This document shows, piece after piece, positions 32,508 through 42,700 of a DNA stretch of 64,000 nucleotides; the first letter of the stretch is position 1; every line of letters begins with the position of its first letter. The position numbers and the translations under genes were made by a program. The notes beneath the pieces are model-generated. The model was not told where the DNA came from, made no database searches, and worked only from the letters and a program-made list of their open reading frames with translations. Source of the stretch: Anas platyrhynchos (lineage: Eukaryota; Chordata; Aves; Anseriformes; Anatidae); contig NC_092593.1 in the NCBI RefSeq assembly GCF_047663525.1, forward strand, positions 29,414,501 through 29,478,500, in the 5' to 3' direction.

Positions 32508-32599
32508 TCCTTTTTTTTTTTTTTTCTGAGAGCCTTGGTCCAGTTTTGACATTACTGTACAAGAAATCATGTTTTGGAAAAAAAAAAAAAAAAAAAAAA
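32508..32599. repeat. Poly(T) and poly(A) runs inside the minus-strand UTR
   Basis: A T run near 32511-32525 and an A run near 32578-32599 face each other across about 50 bases and could pair in the transcript as a long A-U stem. Confidence 0.85.
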
Positions 32600-32688
32600 G
32601 GAAAAAAAAGAATACAGCTAAGGAGAAATAAAATCCGAACCCAAAGATTTCTCATAAAGGTATTCCTGAATTAAGATTTATCAGAAAG

Positions 32689-32705
32689 AAAAAAAAAAAA
32701 AAAAA
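32689..32705. repeat. Poly(A) run in the minus-strand UTR
   Basis: About 17 A residues on the plus strand, read as U in the transcript. Confidence 0.85.
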
Positions 32706-33000
32706 GAAATCAAACCAAACGCACAGACAGACACACGGACATAAAACCCAACAACAATGAACAATCAGGAATGTTGCTTCTCTTTTCTCTTTGGTCAGTC
32801 ACTTGGGGAGAGATGTTGCAAAGTTTCAGACCGTTAGCTTTGGTGCTGGTTTCTGCTCAGTCTAAGTGCTCTGCAAGAGTTCAGAGCGAGGGAGGTCAAG
32901 AGGGGTCTTTTGGACCAAGTTTACTTGAGGTTGTTAAGGTTTCAGAAGCTACAAACTTGGATACATCCCAATTCCACTTCAGTCTCAGACACTGGACAGT

Positions 33001-36000
33001 CTAGAGAAAGGGGGAAAAAAAAAAAAGAAAAATAAATACACTGAATACAGCACATCTTTGTGTGATATATATTATCTCATAAGCTCTTTTCCCCTGCAAA
33101 CCAAGGCAGTGTTTGTGAAAACCCATAACCGCATGTTAAAATCCATCCCTGGTGCCGGTAGCGTGGAAACACTTGGTTAATCCAGCAGCTGGGCAAGATC
33201 CAGTGCACCAGGAATAGCCCTCGTGGCCTCTTAACCAAGGGAAACGGGGAGATGGGATGCTCAGCGCTAGTGTTGCTGCCAATTTGTTGTTGTATTTAGC
33301 ACAGGGCTCCCAGCGACGCCCAGGGAGCAGAGCTAGGTGCCCCAAATGTGCTTGTACAAAATGTAATCCCACCCATAGTGACTCTCAGCTCTTCCTGCAA
33401 CATCAGGCAAGCCCTGCTGAAAATTAATGTTTTCTTCCTATTCTTGGCTAGCACATTTAAGTAACAGCCAAGCACATCCAAAATAAAAAAAAATCAGCAT
33501 AAATCTAACGGTTCCTTTTGGGCGTGTAACTTCAGAGCTTAGTAATGCCACCGCCTTTTTTTCTTTGTGATGTGAAATGGTTAAATCCATAGGCAGCAGC
33601 AACGCAGCTATCTAAAAGTCTATTTGCTTACAGCACCTCTCCAGCCCCGAGGGATGTGATGCTAGAGCCCTGTTTTCCCCACGGTTCCCAGCGACCCAGC
33701 CCCGCGTATCCACTCCGCTTTCTGGGATGTGACAGGATGCAGCAGCACGGCGGGGAGCCCTGTTACCTGCAGGCTTTGCCCTGGTCTGCAGCAACCTGCT
33801 GCTGCTCGTCTGCGGGCTGCTGGGACAAGCTGCGCCCCAGCAGTGCCCAAGGGAGATCCCAACCAACTTGGGGGAGGGATGATTTTTCATGCAAGATGGT
33901 GTTTCTGCCTCCAGAAAGCCATCTCAGCTCATATATCAAAAAGCAGATATAATTATTTCCTCCCACTAAGGAAAGCTTCCATTTAGCTTATTTCCTTTCC
34001 TTTCCTTCTCAAAGTTATTAATTATCTAATTACAACCACATTCTGCAGACGAGCTCAGGACTTGACAAGCTGCCCAGGACCACTTAGGAAAGCCTAACTG
34101 CTTGGTGTGTGCGAGCGGCCGTGGTTTGTGTATGAGCACGTCTGACAGATGACAGACTGGCCCTTTCTTCATGCTCACATTGCCACAACCCCAGCGAGGG
34201 GAGCACGGCGGGGACTCGGGAAAGAAAAATACAATAAAGGAAGGAGGAAGACACCACGGAGTGAGTTTCTGCTGGGGTCTGGGGCAACCTTTAAGCTCAG
34301 TGATCTTTTTTTCCACGATTTTCTCCAGCAAGCAGAGGAAGGGGTGGGTGCTGTTTGCTTCCAACCACATGGCAAAATGCTGTGCCCTGCTCCTTGCTCA
34401 GCCTGGCTGCCATGTAAAAGAAGGTAAAAATGGGCAGAAAGCAACACTGAGCTGGCCTACTCCCACTTATTTTTTAAACCCCCTCCAAGATGGGACAGGT
34501 CAGCACAAAGCTGCTCTCAGAGCAAAATTGGTGATTTGAAAGTCAATGTCTTCACCCCCGGTGCCGCTCCGACTGCTGCTGCAGTGCAGGATCTCATTTT
34601 CACCAGTTCCTTCAGGTTTCCAGCAGCTCTTTTGGCTCCGGCCAACTGGAAAAAATGGGAATTTCACAGCAGCTCAGTGCTAACAGGGTGTTTTGACTTC
34701 CCTGTTACAGTGAGACAAACGAGCTCAGGATCTACTCAGCAAATGGCAGCAGTGCTGTGCCCCAGGGCTCTGGCTTGGCTTTGCAGGGTAAAGAGTACCC
34801 TTACTGCTTTCCCCATCCCGAACAGGACACTAGTACTGGGGTTGTGGTGGGCAGATTAGATGTCCCACCGCTGGGCTGATGCCTCATTACCAGCCCTGGT
34901 TTCCCCGTGAGGGGCTGCAGGAGTCACCCAGGGCACTGCTGCTCATCTGTGGGTCCCTGCTTTGCTGCCACGGCGCTGCAGGTTTGAGCCTTGTGGTAAT
35001 AATAAAGAGGCATTTCTCCATAAGTAATTGGAGTAATTGCTGTTCCCATGATGCCAAAAGAACCCTCAGCCCACATGTCTCTTGGGAAGGACCCTCCTGT
35101 GATGGTTTTGGTTTGTTTGTTTGTTCAATATGTGTGATGTAAAGTTAGCAGATCAGACCAAGCAGCAGGAGACCTGTTATCTTCTTCTGTACTCCATCAC
35201 TCAAGGTTTTTAGGAGTGGGTTAAACAAGTCAAGTACCATCTGGTTTTGTTGCAGTGGATCCAGCTGAAGGACAGGAGCATCCAAGGACTAGTTAGTCCT
35301 TCCTGAAAAAAAATGCCATCTCGTGCAGCAGTGCCACAGTGGGACACATTCACAAGCAAGTAACAGTAGGTCAAGTGTTGTGTTCCTTTGTTGATTTTGC
35401 TGTCCCTCAGCTCGTGTGTGAGTCTATGATTTGGATTTGGGCCTGTGTGTGTGAATCACTTTCTGAGGTCTTACATCTCACTAACGATTTGTGGACCACA
35501 GGATGGGAACCACAGCACCAGATGATCTGCTAAACGATTTTCCCTCCTGTTTTCTCCAGTTATCCACTGCACATTAAGGCAGCCTCTTGGCTGATGAAGC
35601 AGTATTATGCCCAGATACAAAGGTCACCCAAAGGCAGCTGGTACACCTGGCCATGAAAGGGTTATTTCCCCCAGTGTTTCTGGAAAGCCCAGCCTGAAGT
35701 GTCCCAGTAAAACCAGTGCACCCAGAATGTCCAGCTCTGATCCCAGCTCAACATACACCAGCGGGGGAAGCACTGCCCCGTTGCCTTCAGGAGCTTTAAA
35801 AATGAGCCAGCAGGCTCCTGTCACCTGTTAAGTTACGGAGAGCTTTTCCACAGCAATTCTGTGCTTTAATGGACCCTCCCAAGGTCATGCTTCATGTTTA
35901 TGATCCTTTAATCCCAGAGGGGCTCGACAAGGCGTTCATCAAAGCCTGCCAACATATCCAGCTGGTGGCTACTCCTGCGAGCAGGGCCCACGGAGGTTTC

Positions 36001-36195
36001 CTGGAGAACTCCTGCAAGCCTGACTCACTCGTGGCCTCACTGCGTGTCTCCTGTGGCAGCTGGATGGTGAGGTACGGATTTATGGGGCTTCTTAAAGGAC
36101 ACAGCAAAGCCCATAGTGGATTTCACAGGGAGGGGACAGATTTTCTGCGTTAAATTCAGCACTAAGCTGGAGGTGTAGGACAGCAGGACCTTGCA
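33001..36195. other. Presumed intron of the minus-strand gene, left part
   Basis: Begins with the acceptor and pyrimidine tract of the terminal exon (on the minus strand). The rest is mixed single-copy-looking DNA. AT-rich 33950-34060 holds ATTAATTATCTAATTAC, a cluster of TAATTA/CTAATTA homeodomain cores. No exon is convincing. Confidence 0.45.
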
Positions 36196-36395
36196 GAGCT
36201 CAGTTTTAATCCCAGCTCATGCACAGGTTCCCTGTGTAAGTGCTCTCTCTGCACGTGCCTCTGTTTCCCTGGTTGGGAAGTTGCCATACATCCCTTCCTC
36301 TCTCACAGTGCACATGGGTTGTAATTAGCTCGTGCCCATAAAGCACCTTGTGATTCTCCAGTGCACGGCTGAAGGGCATAAAGCTACACGATAAC
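36196..36395 (+). mobile_element. MIR-like ancient SINE relic
   Basis: In order, the segment has TTTTAATCCCAGCTC, TGTGTAAGTGCTCTCTC, GTGCCTCTGTTTCCC, a CTCTCACAG stretch and CATAAAGCACCTTGTGATT. These match the MIR core (AATCCCGGCTCTGCCAC, then TGTGCCTCAGTTTCCC, then CCTACCTCA) and a tail of the AAAGCGCTTTGAGATCC type. MIR-type SINEs are shared by all amniotes, so degenerate copies persist in birds. Recognised from memory; divergence is high. Confidence 0.55.
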
Positions 36396-36833
36396 AGTGC
36401 ATGATTAGAGTCTGGAGTGTGTGATGATACACAGTGAAGCTCTCTGCTGAACATAATTTCTAAACATTTCTTTTATCCTGCAGTTTAAAACAGAATATAG
36501 CTGTTACGCACTCTGGACCCTATAACATTACAGATCCAGTGCATTTTCTGTGGTGGCACAAGCTGCTGCTCATTTTTATTCACTTTAGAGCATTCCCCAG
36601 CCCCAAAGCACAGCAGGGAAACCGCGGCAGCTGAGAGCTGCAGGCTTGATGTAAGGTGGCAGCAAGAGCAGGGCCCCGGTCGGAGGAAATTTTGCAACAG
36701 GTCCCTGAGGTCCCTGCTTATATAGGATTAGGGTTGGGTTTGGTTACAAAGGGATTGAAATCATTTCCATAACACAGCCAAGAATGCAAAAGCAATAGAA
36801 ATCACAGGAAAACCCTTTGAGTATTTAAACTGC

Positions 36834-36862
36834 ATTTATTATTATTATTATTATTATTATTT
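36834..36862. repeat. (TTA)n microsatellite
   Basis: About nine perfect ATT/TTA units. Confidence 0.95.
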
Positions 36863-39138
36863 GTAAGAAAACGATGCTATTTGAGCTTGTTGTATAGGTT
36901 GCAAAGTCAGAAATGGTTCTGTACCCAGGGTCTGACCACTTTCCTACCAGAAAGGTCCCAGCCCACCTAAGGGGTCACGGGTGCCCGGTCCTGTTGCCTT
37001 GTGCTCCTAACTGAGCTGGGGTCAGGCAGCAAGGGGGGAGATGAGGGGCACAAACAGCAGCACGGTGCAGCACACGCCAGCTGCTCGCCCCGCGACACCT
37101 GGTACTGATTTCGGCGGTCGCTGAGAAGTTTATAGACTGTTTCCTCCCCCCTTCCCCTTCATCTTGGGGAAGTGAAAAGGAGCGTGGGTCAAAGCCGAGA
37201 CCCCAGCCCCGCTCAGTGGGTCAGTGCAGGGCACACTGCCTGTGCCCCCAGGCTGGCGATGCTGCTTTCAGCTGCCTCCGGAGGGGACACGGTTTCTGAC
37301 TGAGCATCCTTCACTGCTGAATTGCAGTAACTAATGTGAATAAGTAATAAGTGACACCTGTGAGTGTGCTCCTCTCTGCCCCCATGTGTGGCTGCCCCGT
37401 TCCTGGCTCAGTGGGATGGGGAGGCTGCTCTTCCCACCAGCCCGTGGTGCCCCAGCCGCTCTGCCGCATTCAGCACAGTCCCCACCACTGCATTTTTGCC
37501 TCCTTTGAAGTCTCCCTGCCCAGACTATGCCTGTTCTTTAAGCGTCCCCAGAACATTCATTTTTAATGGGATGTTAACTTCAAAGGCTGCTTTTTTACAG
37601 ACTCTGGAGGTTTGGAGCAGGGAGCGGCATTTCTGCGAGGCGGGCTGGCGAGCAGTGGGGCTGCCTGGGGTGATTAGGTAGGACACAAGCAAACACGCGC
37701 TGAGGAAGCAAATATTAAACCAGCCCACGAGAAAGCACCAAACAAACTCAGCTGGAGTTCCCCGTTGTCTCAAAACTCATCCTCCCAACATGAGAATAAC
37801 CAGAACGGAAAAATGTGAGGAAACCTACAGTTAAAGCCCACTCAGGCTGTCACTAGTCCTGGCCCACACTGATGATCAGGTTGTTCCCGTGCTAGGTGCT
37901 GCACAAGAGCTGGTAAGAGGGTTTTCCCCTTCAAGAACAGCAGCAGCACAGGAACAAATTCTCCTGCCCAAGGAAAAGCTGCAGGGCCCCCGTCCCCATG
38001 TGAGAAATGGTCCCATCTCCATCTCCTCTGCTAGTGATGGGACGTTATGGGGTGGATGGGGAAGGAGTAGTCCCCTTCTGTGTTGGACGCTTGATTGAGA
38101 CAGGGCAGAGCAAGAACATGAGGCAGTGACCTCTCTAGTTGTTACCCAGGCATGTATTTCCAGGGCTGGATATGCTCTGAATATTTAAAAAGAGAAGGGA
38201 AAATGTGCTGTAGCTGATTTATTCTGGAAATGTCCCACCACTGGGTTCAAGCACTGCTGGGTTACAACACAACAGGGGACACTCCTGCTCTAGAAAATCA
38301 ATAAAATGTTTCTGTTGGCGCTAAGTAGCAGCTGCCCTTAATATTTTTCAAAACAAATAAATGTGGCTAGTTTGGTTATTGCATGATGTCACAGCCCTGG
38401 TACGCCCAGCCGCCACACCAGCACTGCGTGCGTACTGCCCCGTAGGCACGCCGTGGTTGGGGATGGGGAAAACAAGAGCGAACAATGCAAAATGTGACAT
38501 GGGACGCACGTGTCTGCGCCCGTGCCTTTGGAGAGAAAAGGTCAGCATGGGCTGATGTGAATTTTTGAAATGCCAAAGCAGGCTGCTCCAGAAATCGCGC
38601 TGTTCTTTAGATTAGGAAATGCCTAGCTAGAGGGGAAGACAGATCTCAGGGTCTTGATTCTCAGGCCAGAAAGCCTGAATCTGGGTTGCTTCTGGCCACA
38701 AGAGCCCCATCTCACCTGGCTACTGAAGCAGAGGACTGGATGTGGCCCATGGCAGACTAGCTGGAGTCCTGAGAGCAACTTGTGCTCCTTTCTCCCTAGT
38801 GCCTGTCACCCTACTCAACCACAGGTTTGCCGTCCAAGAGGACTGCTTTTAAAGCCTACCTGGCAGCTTGAAGTGCAGAGGTCTGAGATACCCAGGAGGA
38901 TCTTGCTGGGGACTCAGAAATCACCAAACTTATTGGGGGTTGTCATCTTCTTGAGCAAGGTCCCTACCTGTGGTGCTTAAGGCTTATGTGCTTACTGTCA
39001 AACACCCCAACCTTGCCTTTAATCTTGCTCATTCCTGACCTTTGCGAACTGAGGACCATTGCTTACAGCTTAAATAACCATGTTGCAAGTATTGATCATG
39101 ATATCCATGGTCAGGTCTGTAAGCTTTGCTATCCAGAC

Positions 39139-39162
39139 TCTTTTTTTTTTTTTTTTTTTTAA
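39139..39162. repeat. Poly(T) run
   Basis: About 21 T residues followed by AAA. Confidence 0.9.
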
Positions 39163-41045
39163 ATCTGTTCATAACCTTCTGAAACTTGTGCTGAAAATTT
39201 TCCATGCCCGAAGGTGATTCCTCTTCCTTGTTGTTGCTTTTGTTTTCTGGAGACTAGGCAAAAATGGTCCAGCTGTTTTGGAGCACAGGGAGAGTGGAAA
39301 CCAGCCATGCTCCAAAACGCTAAAAGCTTTCCTGTGACTGTGTGTTGGAGGCTGTGATGGCCGCGGGTGGAAAGCTGAAAGGCGGCGTGCAGATAGCCCG
39401 GTTCACAAAGCAGCGCTCCACCTGGACCTGGAGGAAATTAAGTTTGTTTTGACCTAGTTCTGAGCCTCCCCAAATCGCCTTCCAACTATGCATGGGGTGA
39501 GTTTCTGTGAGCCATATGAAACAGACCTAAGTCAGGAAGAATGGGGCGTTATTTTGGCTTGGATTTTATCATAGCGCCATTAAACTTACAGAAGAGAGGT
39601 GCTAGGGTGGAGGCGAGGTGCTGGCAGCCAGGACCTGGCCTGGAGCCGTGACCAGCACGTAGGGACGTACACAGGCAAACAGGTATTTGCAACCCTCCAT
39701 CCTGGAGGATTAGGAAAAACATGGAGCTCCTGGTTGCTATTGCTCCTGCAGATTATGAAAACCAGAAAGAACCAAAGTGGGCTGCAGCAGAGGTTTGTGG
39801 AGGAAAACTTTGCTCTGACTTCCTGCTGTGTAGGGTAAAAGCAAAGGAGAAAAGAGACTTGTCTATCACCAGTCAAATCTCCCAAAGCAAGGCTCATTTT
39901 CAAAGCCGGGCCCCATCCTGGGAGGTGGGATGGTTGCCCTTTGCCAAAGCACCCTAGAACTCAGCCCTTTTCCTGTGCACCCTGACCATCACAGCCACTC
40001 TTGGGTAAACTGGTGGATTCCTACGAGCAGTTTTATCCACTGCTGCCTGCTACAGACCATGCAGAGGGACCTGCAACAGGCCTCTGTCACCTTGACTGGA
40101 AAAGGAGAGTGCTGGGGTTTTGGTTTTGTTCCCTACCTGGGTAAATGGCACCTCACTGATTTCCTTAAGAGCCTTGAAGACAAGGACTGTCCCAGCTCAG
40201 GTGGTGGGTTTCACAGTCACCATGGCTTTGATGATCTCTGGCTGCAGCAAAGACCAGCTTGGTGCTCCAGAACCTGTCCGCACCACCAAGCAGCTTGGTT
40301 CAGACCTGACCCACTTTTAGACGTGTAACCAGGCCCCATCAGCAGTTTTTCTAGAGAAACTTATGCTCTGTCAGTCAAAACTGGCTGTCAGAAAGGGAAA
40401 GTTAGAGTGAGATCAGAAGAATTTTCAAAGGCTTTCAATTTTTGCAATTTCCATGCTGAAATGTCTATATAGTATAGCTTGTAGCAAGTAGGCTAAAACC
40501 AAAGCACACAGAAAATTTTAACTGAATTCATCGGGTCTTTAGGTGTGTTTATGAAAGTAAGTCTTTGGTCTGTGTAGGAATGGGAAACCTGTATCTGTAC
40601 ATGTTGTGTTCATATTTATGCATAGTTTATATATGAACTAATGTTTTTGTAACAAAGTGAAAGGAAGAAAGGATCTATGCCCTGCTATAGGCATTGGCTG
40701 TGTCTGTACCAAAGGGATATTCTCAAATCGTCTTACAGATTTGTCAGCTGTCCCCAGAGCCAGGGTAGACAGTAGTGGAAAGTATTGGAAAGCCAATTTC
40801 CCCATACCAGCATGCCAGAAAGGGTCCCCCTTCTGCTTGACCACAGGATGGCTGGGTGGGGAGAATGAGAAAACAGTGGTGAGGTGCAAAAACAATGTTT
40901 TGGCTGTGTCCTTGAGCTACCTTGCTCTACCTTGCTGCCCACTCAATTGTACAGAAAGCAGCGCACAGTGGTGTGCATAATGGTCCTGGGGATGCCCCTC
41001 CTGCAGTGTAAGGGGTTGGGGAACACAGCCAGAGGCAAGCAGCAA

Positions 41046-41135
41046 AGGCAAAAGGGGGAAACTGAGGCACAGAGGCACCTGTGAGTGGTTAGGTGGTTAG
41101 AATAGTGGAAGTCTCCTGACTTCTAGGTTGTTTCC
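41046..41135 (-). mobile_element. MIR-like SINE fragment
   Basis: The plus strand reads GGGGGAAACTGAGGCACAGAGG, then GGTTAGGTGGTTAG and TCTCCTGACTTCTAGG. This is the reverse complement of the MIR core (CCTCTGTGCCTCAGTTTCC). The element is short and degenerate but the core word is diagnostic. Confidence 0.5.
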
Positions 41136-42160
41136 CATCAGAAAAAGCTAAATAGGAGGGGATGGGGTATAAGTTCCCATCACTGTGGTTGCTCTGTGTC
41201 CCCTGGGGAGTCCTTGTGAGTGCAGCACAGGCACCTACACTAATACAAGGTGACCGGGAAAGCAGAGAGCCCAATTGCACAACCACCCCTAACACAATGT
41301 GTGACTGCTGCCCTTGCAGAAAAGGCACAAGGGCCGGTCTGCAAGACTTCAGAGGGGAGGAAGCAGCGGAGAAAGGAATTCAGATAATTGTGTACATGCA
41401 GAGGGGGGAGAGGGCCAAAATCAGATCTAATGCTACGGGTACGGACAGACTGAAACCAGATACCTTGGCTTGTGTTTTTCTGCCTTTGCTGGTATGAACT
41501 CTTATCAACCATCCGCTCTTGAAGTCTCCCAGATGAAGGAAAGCCACAATTATGTGCATCTTACAGCTGGGAAACCATTTAAAAACATATCCCTTGCAGT
41601 TGTTCATTCCCGAGCCGCAGGGCCTCCCCTTGCTCTCTCCAAACCTACCCCTGCCTCAAGCGCCTTTCGCCGTCTAGAGGAAAGCCTCTAATCTAATTTA
41701 CCCCAGGCTTTTCAGACCTTGGAGGATTTATCTGCCCATGGCTGGTCCAAGAGAAAACATCCTCCCCGCGTCCCGCGGCTCCCCAGTTTGTTATCGGGAG
41801 TGTGACTAACTGTTTGACAGGGATGCAGGAAAAGAAAACGAACAGCCCATCTGGAAGGAGGTTTAATCCTTTCAATTCTCCTCCCTCCAAGCCTGTTTCG
41901 GTCTTGCCAGCCCAGCACCGAGGAAAGCCAATGGCTTGCTCACACCTCCCTGTTCAGGATGAAAAATCCAAAAGAGACAATGCCAAAAAGGAAGCCAACA
42001 GGAGAGCCCGTGACCCTGGACCTGTGTCTTGGCCTTGGCCAGCTGAACAGGACAGAGCATGCCTGCAAGGCTGGGGACCAGCTGCCACAGCTGAAATAAA
42101 GCTGGGGATATTGAGTGCTCCTCTCAAAATAACTATCCACAGAAAAGAGAAGTAGATTGA

Positions 42161-42200
42161 TTATATATATGTGTATATATATATATATATAAATAAATTT
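42161..42200. repeat. (TA)n microsatellite
   Basis: TATATATATGTG then about ten TA units and AAATAAATTTAA. Confidence 0.95.
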
Positions 42201-42433
42201 AATGACAGCAAGCAGCCAATATTGATTGAAATAACCATGCTTTAAATCCTTTTTTTTTTTTTATTCTCACTGTCCTGCAGGAAGACTCGTTTGTATCTAT
42301 GGCCACCTATCTAAACAGACTTCACCTGTGTCAGGTCTGGCTGTCCTGGAAGAGCTGCTGGCCCTGTAAGTCCAGCTTTACAATGCTGCAAATTATTTGT
42401 CACTGTTTGTCTTTCCATTTTTTCAGTTTTTAA

Positions 42434-42463
42434 AAATTATTTTTTAATTAGAAAAAATAATTT
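42434..42463. repeat. Perfect 12-bp inverted repeat with 6-base loop
   Basis: AAATTATTTTTT at 42434-42445 is the exact reverse complement of AAAAAATAATTT at 42452-42463, with loop AATTAG. More A/T runs flank it on the right. In AT-rich DNA this can arise by chance, and it could form a cruciform or hairpin. Confidence 0.8.
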
Positions 42464-42533
42464 AAAAATATTTTTTTTAAAAAAAAGGAATTAAACATAG
42501 TACAGAAGACTAACATTTTAAAAGTTAATGAGA

Positions 42534-42700
42534 CACTACTTGTTGCATTTGTCCAGTGTAATTTATGCTGGTGCATTTACCAGAAAGGCCTACATTTAGC
42601 ATTGATTTATTAATGCGTAATCTATAGGTTTATCTATGGATATATTAACCAGCAGTTAAGTGACTGTTTTTTGACTGCCACAAACTTGTATTATTTTGGT
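42534..42700. promoter_or_regulatory. Candidate conserved noncoding element
   Basis: Complex AT-rich sequence with GTAATTTATG, GATTTATTAATGCGTAATC, GGTTTATCTATGG and AGTTAAGTGAC (a perfect NKX2-type TTAAGTG core). No repeat character. The enhancer interpretation rests on motif density and texture. Confidence 0.38.

Larger units (their letters stand above)
32225..33000 (-). other. Terminal exon, mostly or wholly 3' UTR, of an unidentified minus-strand gene
   Basis: On the minus strand, a long pyrimidine tract (plus-strand 33003-33025) ends in CTCTAG, and the exon begins ACTGTCCAGTGTCTGAG. It ends about 15-25 bases after overlapping AATAAA hexamers at 32252-32241. A G/T-rich stretch follows beyond the cleavage point. 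Three frames are possible at the start. One closes after four complete codons (LSSV). One gives CPVSETEVELGCIQVCSF before a stop. One reads TVQCLRLKWN onward for 34 codons before a stop. At most a short C-terminus is coded here and the rest is UTR. The UTR carries several A and T runs and a TGTATATG Pumilio-like site. I could not identify the gene. Its upstream exons should lie to the right, probably outside the window. It could also be a noncoding RNA. Confidence 0.6.
36396..41045. other. Presumed intron or upstream region of the minus-strand gene
   Basis: No exon recognised. Holds a TTA repeat and a T run. The AT-rich segment 40400-40650 is complex and enhancer-like in texture (TTTATGCATAGTTTATATATG). 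The remainder is plain. Confidence 0.45.
41136..42533. other. Presumed intronic stretch with TA repeat and AT-rich hairpin
   Basis: No exon seen. The right part, 42150-42490, is strongly AT-rich. Confidence 0.45.

Noticed and set aside
36834..36862. (TTA)n as the tail of the MIR-like element at 36.2-36.4 kb
   Set aside because: It lies more than 400 bases past the end of the element, with unrelated sequence between.
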